64,000 bases of DNA from Rhizophagus clarus (Eukaryota > Glomeromycota > Glomeromycetes > Glomerales > Glomeraceae), in the NCBI GenBank assembly GCA_015698045.1, contig BLAL01000005.1, positions 1,178,001 through 1,242,000 of the forward strand. The letters run 5' to 3'. Of this stretch, positions 23,099 through 34,115 are shown in pieces. The stretch's first letter is position 1. Each line of letters starts with the position of its first letter. The notes under the pieces were generated by a model, which saw nothing but the letters and a program-made list of their open reading frames with translations, made no database searches and was not told where the DNA came from. Position numbers and translations under genes: made by a program.

Positions 23099-24650
23099 GA
23101 ATTGCAAATCAATCTAATTGGTTCGGCAATCCTGATTCTTGGTCCATTTTTGTCAAGGCACAGCTTGGTAATTAAGCTATTTTGATAATAACACATGACA
23201 ATGATGTCAAGACCAATGTATTTTAAAATATAATTTTATTTTTGCTAATTCTCTAATTAAATTTGGTATTAAGGGATATAATTATACTAGAAAATTTTTT
23301 CAAATTCAATTAATCCGATTCTTGAAACATATCAATCAACTTACTAATAAATCTCATATATCATCACGAATTCGAAAGATCCAAATAATTTAAGTAGAGA
23401 TGTAGCAATTTTCTATTCACAGATCAAAATGCGAGAGTTATAAAAAAAGTGTCTTAGTTGTTCGCAACTGCAACAACATCAAAATTTAACACTTGGCCTA
23501 TTCTTTCGAATATATCAAAAATTAGGAAAAACTATATTTCTTTTTTTTATATATTTTCTTTCAAGTCGTCAATTTCTAGTACATCAGTATCATTTAAAGC
23601 TGTTAACGAGATATCAAATATTTATTATTTTATTTTTTATTGAGTCGCTTACAATAATACGTTGAGTTATAGCATATATACGTTTATTCTAACAATCAGT
23701 CATGGTTAAAATTACTTGTTAATTAATAGAATTGTTTTAATAAATCTTTAATTCTTCTTTTGCCCTTGGCAGTTGGCACAGACGTACAGTTTGTTAATAC
23801 CACATGACTAGATAGTGCATAAATGTCACCCGACGTGATTGGCAGGAGCTATAAAGTTTGTTTGCATTTACCGCGTTTACCATGCACGTTCTACAAATCG
23901 GTGATTTCCAATTTATTTACGTTTACTATAAATTTGCTCGTGAGTATGGTACATTTGCGTACGTTTACCATGCTTTCTTTCTTTTTTCTCCACGTTTTAG
24001 TACGATGCAACAAATTTTCTTTGTTGCCTTTCATTTTTTTCGTTAATGGTTGATGATATTTTTCGCCTTATTTTTCGCCTTATTTTTCATCGGCTTAACA
24101 AAGTAAGCATATTTCTTTTCGCCAATTATATTTCCTGTCAGAAAAACCAGCTTCCGTAAGTATAACTTTATCAAGCTTCAAATGTGTTATTACTAATTTG
24201 GACATGTTATTTATGATAATGATATAATATTTAGTTTATTAATATATTTTAATTAATTCATTGATATACTTTATTGATATATTTTAATTAATTTATTGAT
24301 ATTTTTAATTATTAATTGTTTACTGATATATTTTAATTAATTTATTGATATATTCTATTAATTGATAACGCTATAATATTTAGTTTATTGATATATTTTA
24401 ATTAATTGATAGCGATATAATATCTAGTTTACTGATGTATTTAAATATTGATTGATTTATCTTAATTTAATTAATGTAGTTTACTGATTATTTTAAATAA
24501 TACATTTTAATTAATTGAAAGCGATATAATATCAAGTTTATTTAATTTATTGATTTATTTTAATTAATATTGATAGCGATATATTTTATTAAATGATAAT
24601 GAGTCTTATTAATTTAATCTATCTTTTATTTTAATCAGACGATAACAAAA
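23060..24650. promoter_or_regulatory. Divergent spacer between the two CACTA genes
   Basis: The spacer opens with a T-run of about 36 bp directly upstream of the transposase ATG. The middle (23110-24060) holds no recognisable gene. From about 24200 to 24600 there is a degenerate AT minisatellite built on TTTATTGATATATTTTAATTAA. Both genes are transcribed away from this region, so it should contain both promoters; no specific promoter element could be defined. Confidence 0.45.
24190..24600. repeat. AT-rich degenerate minisatellite (TTGATATATTTTAATTAA type)
   Basis: Irregular repeats of about 20 to 60 bp share the core TGATATATTTTAATTAATT, interspersed with GATAATGATATAATATTTAG variants. It lies just upstream of the RS-rich gene of the CACTA element. 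Confidence 0.65.
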
Positions 24651-24736
24651 ATGGTTCAGAAGATGTAAGTAACGGTTATATATAGAGCCTTTGTTTCTTG
24701 TTTAATCTTTAAATTATCAAATTATCAAATATCATA

Positions 24737-26785
24737 ATGAGAAAATTCAAACCTTTAAATTTAATTCCTATTTCTCGTGATGGCTCTCATCCTCATATTA
24801 GATCTCAACGAAATGAATCTAGTTCCCATTCCCAATCTCATCAATCTCGGCATCAAACTCATATTAATCGATCTCGTAGTCACTCAAAATCTTGCTCAAC
24901 AACTCGTCAACCTCGATCTCGCCCATCTTGATCCAAATCTCGTTACTATCATTCCGAATCCCAACAATCACGTTCCCATCGCTCTCGCTCTCCTCATCGT
25001 TCCCAATGATCGCGTTCCCATCGCTCTCGCTCTCCTCATCATTCCCATCATTCTCATTCTCATCAACGTCGATCTCGCTCCCCTCATCGTTCCCATCATT
25101 CTCATTCCCATCAACATCGATCTTGATCTCGCTCTCATTCCCCTCATCGACATCAATCACGCTCTCAATCTCAACATAATCGAAACTATCAAAATGTCTC
25201 TAGAGGGAGATCAATTACAAAAAGTAATATTGTTTTATATTAGTGCTAATTAAATTTCATTTTACTTATACTATACCAATTTAACGTTATTGTTATAGGA
25301 TCTTTAACCGATCTATCTTTAACAATTCCTTCTTCTTCACCTCCAGCGAGCGGTAGTATTTCTTTCACGTTTCTTTACTTACTTGCACGTAAAATTTTTT
25401 ATACTAAATGATTTATATTAAATACTGATTTATAATAGGTGCTAACAACAGAGAAGTCAGCGAATTAAGAAGCATGATTTCAAATCTTACCAAACGTGTG
25501 GAAGTGCTAACGGAAGAAAGAACGAGTGAAGGACCAAGAAATAGAAGCCTATCCCCAGTTCTGTCCAGAGAGAATCGGCGTGCCCTTCCTCCAATAACTG
25601 ATAAAAATTTCAAAAAAACCGTTCATGTAAATATATCTTTATTTTATTAAATATTTCTCTTTTGTATTGATCGTTAAAAAATGAGTGTTATATTAAATAG
25701 GATGAGGTAATCCATATTATAAACAACCTCGATTCGTCGATTCTTTTCGACACGTCAAAGACATTTAGTAAACAAAAAAAGTCGATAAATAAGAAGCTTC
25801 TACCAGCCGTTAAAGCAGCGATGCCTCCTTCATTAGAGGTATACGATACAGAACTTTTAAAAGTAATAAAACAGCTACACAAATCACGGCGGGAGATTTG
25901 AAATTAAAAAAGGAGGGTAAGATAGATGAACACAATAAACGGCAACACATGACGTCGAGGAGAGATCAGGTGTGAAATTCATTATTTAAAATGACAATGT
26001 ATATAATCTATTAATTATTTTAATTTACTCTTTAATAGAAAATGACAAGAAGACGCAAAGGTTTCCAACACATGATCTTCACGCAAGACAGCATTCTAGA
26101 TGATTATCATCCTGAAAATATGACTAGGGAAGTATTTATTAAAGATTGCGAAAAGGCAGTAAATACCGCAGAAGTCCATTCGGATAAATGGTCTACTGAA
26201 GACGAAGTTCTAGCAAATGAAGAGCGTAACGATAACATAAGATCAGGAAGGTTGATAAGTACAAATTCTGTAATTAAGATTCACAATAAGGAGTGGAGGT
26301 CTTCTAGAGTACGTAAAGTTGCGAAAGTTTAAAACATAGGCGTTTATACTAATAAGTTATAAATTTATCATTAGGTTAAAAGAATCTTATTTCGAGCGAA
26401 TGAGATCGGAGTAAGCATTGGAACCGGGTTAAGTCACAAACGTTACCGTCTAGACGATATCGATAAAAAAAGCAGACCAACACAAGACATGGCTAATTGG
26501 TGGATATCATCAAGGTGGATTGAACCAGAATCTGATGATGATGATGATGATAAGGATAACGACAGTGATAATAACAATGATGATAATAATGGTAATGATG
26601 ATAATAACGATGATGACAATAATGGTAATGGTGATAATAACGATGATGGCAATAATGGTAATGCTGATAAAAATGATGGAACTAATGAAGAACAAAATGA
26701 TGATAATAATGGTAATTTAGAAGTAGATGAGTACCAAGGTCCCTTTTACTTAGAAGTACCGGTCTATATCAGAAGACGTACATAA
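24737..26785 (+). pseudogene. CACTA second gene: RS-rich protein, six exons, decayed
   Basis: Exons by splice sites and phase: 24737-25223, 25299-25352, 25439-25626, 25701-25969, 26039-26308 and 26375-26785, all with GT-AG introns of 70 to 90 nt. A possible upstream mini-exon (24651-24664, donor GTAAGT) would join in phase at 24742. Exon 1 encodes an Arg/Ser/His-rich repeat like an RS domain. Exons 3 to 5 encode a soluble helical region (KLLPAVKAAMPPSLE, MTRRRKGFQHMI). Exon 6 ends in an Asp/Asn tract from GAT repeats. Damage: three TGA codons in exon 1 (24929, 25007, 25124), each where a CGA Arg would suit the repeat, and a one-base length error in exon 4. It may be a CACTA accessory (TnpA-like) DNA- or RNA-binding protein; that role is inferred from position and composition. 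Confidence 0.7.
26530..26720 (+). repeat. GAT/AAT trinucleotide-type tract within exon 6
   Basis: Irregular GATGATAATAACGATGAT repeats encode the Asp/Asn tract of the CACTA second gene. Open frames in the other frames and on the other strand here are artefacts of the repeat. Confidence 0.8.
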
Positions 26786-27410
26786 ATTTAGGTATTTGTT
26801 TCATCATTTAAAATCAACTGCTTGTATTTTGAGTGATTTAAATTCTGTTGTTTATAAATTAACTCTCTAATATCGTTTCTATCCTATTAATCTCTTTTTT
26901 AGAGCACTGGTTATTTTATAGCCATTTATAAGTAACATGACGAGATAAATATGATTTTAATATATTTTATATAAACATTCTATACATAATAATAATATAA
27001 TAATAAGAACAATATAGTAATATAATAATAATAATATGAACAATATAATAATATAATAATAATAAATATATCATAAATTGCAGTATATATTATAAAATAA
27101 TAGCATACATATTATATATCATACATATTAAATATTAAATATAAATCAATTATCGAAAATGGAAAAATAAAATAAAACCAGACAATAATAGTAATTATGA
27201 ATTACGAGAAAATCGATAATAGAAAGATCCGATATATAAATCGGCATAAACTATTTTTGAAATGTTTATACCGAGCTAAAAAACCGGACAATAATAGTAA
27301 TTATGAATTATGAGAAAATCGATAATAGAAAGATCCGATATATAAATCGGCATAAACTATTTTTGAAATGTTTATACTGAATTAAACTTGGCAATCCGAT
27401 TTTAGGAGAT
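26786..27410. other. CACTA right internal non-coding region
   Basis: There is no gene. 26980-27120 is an AATAAT-rich tract. A segment of about 110 bp (beginning near CAATAATAGTAATTATGAATTA) is repeated in tandem at about 27181-27287 and 27290-27396, almost unchanged. Confidence 0.65.
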
Positions 27411-27795
27411 TTGGCATGATTATTTAAAAATCAGCGTTCTGATTTTGCGAGAATCGGCAATTATAATTTTAAAACGGTATTCTGATTTATGTCGATAAAA
27501 ATAAAAGAATTTCCGATTGCCAACAATACGTGCCATAAAATCGGCAGCAAAATGCCATAAATAGGACAAATATAGCTATAAACCGGCAGTCTTATTTTTA
27601 GCTATCGACATGTTTATTTTAAAATCGGAATGCCGATTTTCACAAAATCTGCCAAAATCGGCATTCCAATTTTTTGTTCATAAATAACGTATTTCTGATC
27701 ACAAACAATTCGCGCCATAAAATCAGCTTTAAAAAGCCACAAATCAGACAAATATATCCAAAAATCGGTTAAAAATCAGACTGCCGATTTTTGAC
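27410..27795. repeat. CACTA subterminal repeat block, right
   Basis: Many copies of AAAATCGGC and its complement occur, in arrangements mirroring the GCCGATTTT motifs of the left end. They are probable transposase-binding repeats. Confidence 0.7.
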
Positions 27796-27818
27796 GATTT
27801 TTTTTCATTTGACCTGTG
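27796..27818 (-). repeat. Right terminal inverted repeat of CACTA element
   Basis: It ends TTTGACCTGTG, the complement of the left end except for a single CG/CA difference. It is followed by the second CAT. Confidence 0.88.
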
Positions 27819-28320
27819 CATTGAACAGATGAAAAAATCTCAATATAATATATATAAAAAATGGAAATGTGTTCAATGTAATAGGAAAAAAGAAACTTTT
27901 ATTCATGTATGGAAATGTAATAAGAATAAAAAAATATTAAGAAAAATTCAAAAAATAGTTTTAAAATATCTTATAAGATTAATAAATGAAATGTCAGATA
28001 ATAATATAGAAATAAGAATAGAAGATTTTGAGCAATTATCTATATTTAAAATAATTGATGATAATCAAAATCTTTCCTTTATTGATGTAATTAAAGGAAT
28101 TTTTCCACTGGAATTAACAGATCTAATTAAAACTAATATTGGAAATCAGACAAAAAAAATCATAGAAATAGGAAAAAAATTTTTAGAATTTGTGTTTGAT
28201 ATATTACATAAAAAGATATGGAAACCACATTGTGAAAAAATGAAGAAAAAGGAAAAAGAAAAAAAGATTACCAAAAAAATGAAAAAGATGAGAAGTTATG
28301 ATAAAATCAGAAAAAAATAG
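27819..28320 (+). pseudogene. LINE copy 2, C-terminal fragment (3' piece)
   Basis: It continues the LINE frame after the CACTA: IEQMKKSQYN, the C-x2-C-x8-H-x3-C zinc motif (CVQCNRKKE...HVWKC) and the Lys-rich tail. The frame closes early because an A-run near 28306 is one base shorter than in copy 1. The 3' untranslated region and poly-A follow. Confidence 0.85.
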
Positions 28321-28738
28321 TATCAACTAATCAAATTAATAAATATATTAATTTGGGTGGATTAATAGATAACATATACTTTGGGAGAAATATATTGGAT
28401 TTTATAGTATATGTGAACCTAGTTAGATAGAAAGAATTTATTTATAATAATTTTATTTATTTTTATTTTATTTTTTACTTTAGATTATTTTCTTTATTTT
28501 GTCCAGTTTCTGGATGAGTAGTATTTTTATTCTTTCTTTTATTTATCATCTAACCTGGTTTAACAGATAATTAATTTCTTAGAAATTTTTTATTAGTTAG
28601 GATAAACTAGAATTGTAATCGTATATAGTTTCTTTATAAACTATAAGACCTAATCAGTTTTTCAACATGTACCTTAAAATCCTATTTTAAATAAAATTGA
28701 ATTGTTTACCAGTAAAAAAAAAAAAAAAAAAAAAAAAA

Positions 28739-28759
28739 GCTTAAAGCATTTTATGCATA
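28739..28759 (+). repeat. Right target-site duplication of LINE copy 2
   Basis: It matches 16981-17000 with one additional T in the T-run and lies immediately after the 25 bp poly-A. Confidence 0.85.
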
Positions 28760-30691
28760 ATGAATAATGCATATGCTTATGCTTAGGCTTCTTTTGACAT
28801 CAAAAGAGTAAAATTGCGATTTAGGCCTTCCTGTATCACTTTCATTGCATGTTTAGTTAAGTCATCAAATAATAAGTTTCTGCAAATTTTTTTAATTTCG
28901 TTGATCCTACTTTTTAATTTCGTTGATCCCATCAAGAAACCCATCAATTGTAACCGCTAAAAACAAAAGTTTATTAATAAATTCTGCCAAAAAAACAACC
29001 AGGACTAAAGAAAATTATTAAATAGGTTATATTAGAGAAAGAAAAAAATAAACATAAAATAATTTTTTTTATTAAATGATTAGTCAATCATTTTTCATTA
29101 AAATGTCAAAATGATTAACAATCAAGAAAATTATTTTCTTAATCAAAATAATTAAGAAAAAATTGTTTTTTCTAAAGTCATTTTTTTTAAACAAAAAAAT
29201 TTAATTAAGAAAAACAATTGTTTTTTTATTATTGAAAAAATGGTAAAAATGATAAACAATAGAGTATTTTTTTTTTTAAAAAAAAGAAAAGAAAAATAAT
29301 TTTTTCGTTATTCAGTTTAAAAATTGTTTAAGAAATAGTTTATTTTATTTTGATTTTCCAGTTTAAAAAAAAAAACAAATAATTTTTTAATGAATTTATT
29401 AGTATTCGGTTAAAAAAACTGTTAAAAATAAATTATTAATCATTTGGTTTAATAAACAAATTTTTTAATTATTTGGTTTAATGATTGTTAAATCAAGCAT
29501 TAGGTAGTTTTAAAAACCATAAAAAAATTCATTTTTTTTTGATTATAGAAAAAAAATCATTTTTCTTAATCAAATAATTAAAGAAAAAATTGTTTTTTTT
29601 TTATTTTTCCAATTAAACAACTAAAAAAAAAATCATTTTTTTTTTAAGTGAAATGATTAAAAAAAATTACTTTTCAATTAAAATAATTGAAAACAATTTG
29701 AAAAAAATAGTTAAAACTATTTTAAAAAATACGCCATTTTTAAGAAAATAATTAAAAAAATAGAGCATTTTTTTTTTTAAAAAAAAAAAAAGAACAATTT
29801 TTCGTTATTTAACTTAAAATCATTAAAAAAAATAATTTACTTTCAATAATTTATTTCTTAACAGTTCTTTTAACCGAATAATAACAAATAAATTTTTTTT
29901 TTTTTTTAAACCAGAAATTTGGTTTAATAAATAAATTTTTTAATTATTGATTTAATAAACTGTTAAATTAAGTATTAAGTAGTTAAAAAATCTCTAAAAA
30001 AATTAATTTTATTCAATTTATTTACTTAAAATTTTTAGTTCATAAACTGTTAAAAGAATAATTATTACTGAATCATTTCAACTTAACAGCACAAAATTAT
30101 AATTTTAAGTTATTTAGTTTAATAAAATCAAAAAAAATTTTTTTTTAACTATTTGGTTTAATTGATCACTAAAAAATAAATTATTTTTTTTAATTATCTG
30201 ATTATAAGCCAATAATTTAATTATCCAGTTTAAATAAATCATTAAAAAAAAAATAAAATTGATTTTTTGATTTATACAGTTTAATAAACTGTTAAAAAAA
30301 ATTAAATAAACTTAACCATTCGATTTAATAAATCATAAAGAAAAGGTAAAAAAAATTAAAGTATTCAATTTAAAACCACTAAAAATTATTTTTTTTAAAA
30401 AAAAATAAATTATTTAATCTGAGAAAAAAAAGAATTATTAACCAGTTAAAAAAAATTAATCCATTAAAAAAAATGAATTATTAACCTGTTAAAAAAAATA
30501 TTAATCTGTTAAAAATAAGCATTATTAATCCATTAGAAAAATAAATTAATTATTTCAATCTAATAGAATAAATCAATAAAAAAAATTAATATTTTTTAAT
30601 TATCCAGTTTAATAAATAAACTGCTAAAGCATTTGTTACATTATTAATTTTTATCAAGTAAATAATTAAAACAAATTAATTTAAGTAATTT
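28760..30691. other. AT-rich low-complexity region without genes
   Basis: Dominated by A-runs and T-runs with repeated TTTGGTTTAATAAA and CTGTTAAA words. Segments near 29270-29520 and 29770-29995 resemble each other in order of motifs, which suggests a very degraded duplication of about 400 to 500 bp. No coding sequence, tRNA or structured RNA could be supported. Confidence 0.6.
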
Positions 30692-30693
30692 TA
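30692..30693. repeat. TA target-site duplication, left
   Basis: This TA precedes the left inverted repeat of the Tc1/mariner-type element; the partner TA is at 34114-34115. TA duplications are characteristic of this superfamily. Confidence 0.85.
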
Positions 30694-30718
30694 TCGCCGT
30701 TTTCGAATTAGTGTGATC
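30694..30718 (+). repeat. Left TIR of Tc1/mariner-type element
   Basis: This 25 bp repeat is the exact complement of 34089-34113. It begins TCGCCG directly after TA. Confidence 0.92.
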
Positions 30719-31002
30719 GGCACTAAATTTGCTAATTAAATAAAAAATTGACTTCGGGACTACAAAAAAAAACTAACATGTGCACATATATAATAATAAA
30801 TATTATTTGATTAACATCATGCTAAGCCACTGTTGTATCACCTTTTTCATAATTTAGTTATCATAGTCGCGTTTTTTCGTTAGTAGCTTATAGACTGGTA
30901 AGTAAACGATTCCTAACTAATTCCAAAGATTCCATAAATTCCGAATAATTACAAATGTAGTCTGTAATAAACAGTCTTTTATTTTTATAGGTAAACTCAA
31001 GT

Positions 31003-32102
31003 ATGCCTAAAGAATTTAGTGAAGACTTATATTGGCGCATTATTTATCTTTATATCGATGGTTTGTCAACTGTAGAAATTGCCAATACATTGCATATGAG
31101 TAAGGGCGTTGTAAATAAAATAAAAAAGAGATATAACCGCTGGGCTTGTGTTATAAATCCTTTTAGAGGTGTTCCTGGACGAAGAAAGCTCTTTAACAGA
31201 AGAGATATGATTATACTTAGAAATCTTGTTAGCGAAAAAGTGGACTGGTATTTAGATGAGTTAGTATATGAAATGGAATCTCTAACAGGGAAAAGAGCGT
31301 CTATTGCAGCACTTTGGCGGTCACTTCAGTATTTAGGAATTACTAGAAAAAAGGTAAATATATTATTTGATATTTATTATAAATAATTGATGTAATAAAA
31401 TTACTAAAAGTTTTTTTTGCTATGTAGTTACAAAAAGCAGCATTAGAAAGAAATGAAATCGTACGTGCACATTATTTAGCTACAATTGGTGAGCATTATA
31501 CTCGAAATCAACTTATTTTTATTGATGAAAGTGCTAAAGATGAAAGAAGTCTCTCCCGACTATATGGATATTCACTTAGAAATACTCCTGCTCAAAAAAA
31601 AGTGGTTTTTGTAAGAGGGAAACGATATACCATTCTGCCTGCTCTTACACTAGATGGATTTGTTGCTATTGATATATTTGAAGGATCATGTGATAAAAAG
31701 AAATTTGTTGACTTTGTTCTTGATCAAGTGGTAAGCAACAACATGAATTTTTATTTTATTTGTTTATACAATTGACAAGATCATTATTTTTTTTAGGTGC
31801 CAATAATGAATCCATATCCAGGAGACAATAGTGTTATTGTAATGGATAATGCTAGAATTCATCATGATAATGAATTAGTGGCTTTATTAGAGGGATTAGG
31901 ATGCCATGTTGTCTTTCTTCCACCTTATTCTCCAGATTTTAATCCAATTGAAACTGCGTTTTCAACCATCAAATCATGGATTAGACATAATCGTGATTTT
32001 ATGAAAGCTTGTAATGATCCTATATATGCATTATTAGTTGCATGTAGTCAAATTACACCTCAAATGGCACAAACATTTTTTGAAGCATCAATTTATGTTT
32101 AG
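31003..32102 (+). CDS. Tc1/mariner-type DD34E transposase, three exons
   Basis: Exons are 31003-31353, 31428-31730 and 31797-32102 (GT-AG introns of 74 and 66 nt, all phase 0), giving 319 aa. Residues 1 to 110 hold two helix-turn-helix motifs (STVEIANTLHMSKGVVNKI, then ASIAALWRSLQYLG) that should bind the TIRs. The catalytic domain has IFIDES, VIVMDNARIHHD and SPDFNPIETAF; exactly 34 residues separate the second Asp from the Glu (DD34E). It would excise and reinsert the element at TA. The start is the first ATG (MPKEFSEDLYW), directly after an AG-rich leader and in the position usual for the family. The open frames ending at 31386 and beginning at 31797 are intron read-through artefacts. Confidence 0.92.
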
Positions 32103-32197
32103 AATACTAATTTTATTAGAAATTTATTTAGAAGTCAATTTATTAGATTTATTAGAAAAAAATAAAAGATATATTCAACTACATATAAGAAAAAATT

Positions 32198-33899
32198 TCA
32201 AAATCTTTGAGCTGCTTGTTTGATATTTTTCTGCCACCCAATCTTTACTACTCCTAGTCGTTGCAATTGCTCATCTGACAATTCTTTGATTATATTTACA
32301 GTAATTTCTTCTTCAAGAAAAGTATTCTCAAAATTAGAATACACATTGCAATTATGTTTGTGATCTAGACTATTGAGAAATTCTCCAATTGAAGGTAATG
32401 AATTTAGTGATGCTAAATTAGCATTTGAATTATTAGAATTATGCGTTGTTGATTGTTCTTGAAAAGTAGAATGTTGATAAAATTGGGATGGTAATTGAAT
32501 AATGATAGGAACAGGAGTAGTGGGTGCGTGACTAACTTGTGCTTGCATTGCCAAATTATTCTTATTGACGGATATACTTGATTTGACATCAAATGTTGGA
32601 TAAGAGGGAGGTACTTCATAGGTAGTTCCTTTGTTTATCTAATAAAAATAATAAAAGATTTTTATTTTTATTATGCAAAACAAAATTATTTCTGTTGAAA
32701 ATCTTACTATTTCACGAGCCCAAAGTTGTAGTCTTGCAGGATTGAGTTGCAAATGGCGATTTTCTTGAACAAAACATGGTGTTGCATGTATATTACATTT
32801 ATACATTTCACATAAAGTAGAAATAACTTCAGATCGGGTCCTTTCTTCTTTTGATAAATCCTCTTCACGAATAACACGTGATTTTTTTTTCTTTGTACGT
32901 TGTAATTCTTCAGTTGAAGAAAATTCACTTTCATCTGAACTCTAAAAAAAGTAAAATGTTAAAATTTATCTATTACAAAATAAATTTACTATAATAAAAA
33001 GATTTTACCTTTCTGTGTGATTTTTTTTTCTTTGTTTTATTATCTCTCACAACTACTATAATTGACATTTTTTTACCAGCTAAAATCACTCTTTTATACT
33101 CACTAATAAATTCTTGAAAATCCAATTCATCTTCAAGTTCATTTGATGGTCCGCGCGCATTTACTGCTTTATATGAGATCATATAATCCTTTGACATGAC
33201 TTTTTTCCTCAAAGACTTTTGAACAACTAAATTTATTTTCTCTATAAACTTATTATAATTGACAGGTTCAATACTCAAAGTTTTTGCCGTAGGATCTTTT
33301 ATATTTTTACTTTTAACAATAATCTGCACTTTTATTTCTTCAAGATCACTATCTTCTTCTTCCTCTACATCATAATCACCATTTTCCTCTTCAGAATAGT
33401 CACTACTCACCAAAGAGAATATTTGATCTTCTTTATTAACATAATCAACCTCTCTTTCATTTGATGGATCTTCTTTCTTTTCATTAACATTAACAACTTC
33501 TTTTTCGTTTGATGAACCATCTAAAGCAATTATATTATCATCATTTTCTTTTTTTTGAATTTGTTGTGCTTTTTTATCAGCACTTCTATATCGCTGGATT
33601 TGACTATTACAAGTGCTACAAAAGGTATAAGAAAATGGCTTTTCAAAGTTACTATTATAGCCAAACTTGATATTAGCATCAAATAAATATTTATTTGCTG
33701 TTGGAAATGATAAGTCTGGAGTAAAAGAACGCTGATAAATTTGTTGCCCGCGTTTTGGATATTTAGTTCTTGTTGGTTGCTTATTTTTATTACATTTACA
33801 TGGATTTTGTTGTGGAAATTCAAAACAATATAAACATTTTTGGCATGAATAACATGTACCTAAGAGGTACTTACAATTAACTTCTGTAACTTCTGCCAT
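32198..33899 (-). CDS. Passenger gene of the Tc1-type element: Cys-rich N-terminus, SAM-like C-terminus
   Basis: Exons on the minus strand are 33899-33009, 32941-32708 and 32638-32198; both introns are GT-AG and phase 0, giving 521 aa. The N-terminus has a dense Cys cluster (CKYLLGTCYSCQKCLYCF, then CKCNK) and a second pair (FCSTCNSQI), suggesting zinc binding. The middle is acidic and low in complexity. Exon 2 has a short Cys/His segment (LCEMYKCNIHATPCF). The C-terminal 65 residues (IGEFLNSLDH to NIKQAAQRF) follow the hydrophobic pattern of a SAM domain, ending LGVVKIGWQKNI. The gene is convergent with the transposase, stop codons about 95 bp apart, and lies wholly within the TIRs. Function unknown; a chromatin, RNA or transposition-partner role is possible through SAM-mediated assembly. 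Confidence 0.82.
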
Positions 33900-34088
33900 T
33901 TGAATAGCTTTAGACGCGAAAAATTCAACTTTTTTTTCGTGATATTTTATTTAAGCACTAAATTAGAAAAGAGTGACACTGCAGAACACATGATCACTAA
34001 AAAAAAATTGTTTTTTAGTTGTTTTCGAGTGTTTTCGGTGTTTTCGGTGTTTTCAGTTAGATAATTTTAATTGATCGATAAATCACCT

Positions 34089-34113
34089 GATCACACTAAT
34101 TCGAAAACGGCGA
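34089..34113 (-). repeat. Right TIR of Tc1/mariner-type element
   Basis: Exact complement of the left TIR, followed by TA at 34114-34115. Confidence 0.92.
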
Positions 34114-34115
34114 TA

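Larger units (their letters stand above)
18028..27818. mobile_element. CACTA (CMC/EnSpm-type) DNA transposon, 9.8 kb
   Basis: The ends are inverted repeats of about 23 bp beginning CACAGGTC, differing at one base (CG on the left, CA on the right), and are flanked by a 3 bp CAT duplication. Rich subterminal repeats based on GCCGATTTT and its complement occupy 18050-18560 and 27410-27810. It has two divergent genes: a tnp2-type transposase on the minus strand (19843-23059) and a multi-exon RS-rich second gene on the plus strand (24737-26785). Both carry in-frame stops, so this copy is probably non-autonomous now, although its ends could still be mobilised in trans. It sits inside a very young LINE copy, so the insertion itself is young. 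Confidence 0.92.
17001..28738 (+). mobile_element. LINE copy 2, 5' truncated, split by a CACTA transposon
   Basis: It is nearly identical to copy 1 from its position 15032 onward (upstream end of the RNase H region), through the 3' untranslated region to a 25 bp poly-A (28714-28738). The element occupies 17001-18027 and 27819-28738; the 9.8 kb between them is a CACTA insertion. It is flanked by about 20 bp target duplications. The C-terminal part carries a one-base loss in an A-run near 28306 relative to copy 1, which shortens the frame. High identity to copy 1 means both inserted recently from closely related sources. Confidence 0.9.
30694..34113. mobile_element. Tc1/mariner-type (IS630 superfamily) DNA transposon, apparently complete, with passenger gene
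   Basis: Perfect 25 bp inverted repeats (starting TCGCCGTTTTCGAATTAG) are flanked by TA. Inside are two convergent genes, each with two phase-preserving introns and no stop or frame error: a DD34E transposase on the plus strand and a 521-residue passenger protein with a SAM-like domain on the minus strand. Perfect ends and intact genes suggest that this copy is recent and may still be able to move. Confidence 0.93.

Noticed and set aside
23060-23107. Poly-Lys N-terminal extension of the CACTA transposase
   Set aside because: It is a poly-T tract read in frame; the family-like start is the ATG at 23059.
24864-25179. Long open frames on the minus strand and in other frames across the RS repeat
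   Set aside because: They are mirror products of a codon-periodic repeat; only the plus-strand frame joins to spliced downstream exons.
26443-26720. Ser-, Ile- and Met-rich frames in the GAT repeat
   Set aside because: Low-complexity shadows of the Asp/Asn tract in exon 6.
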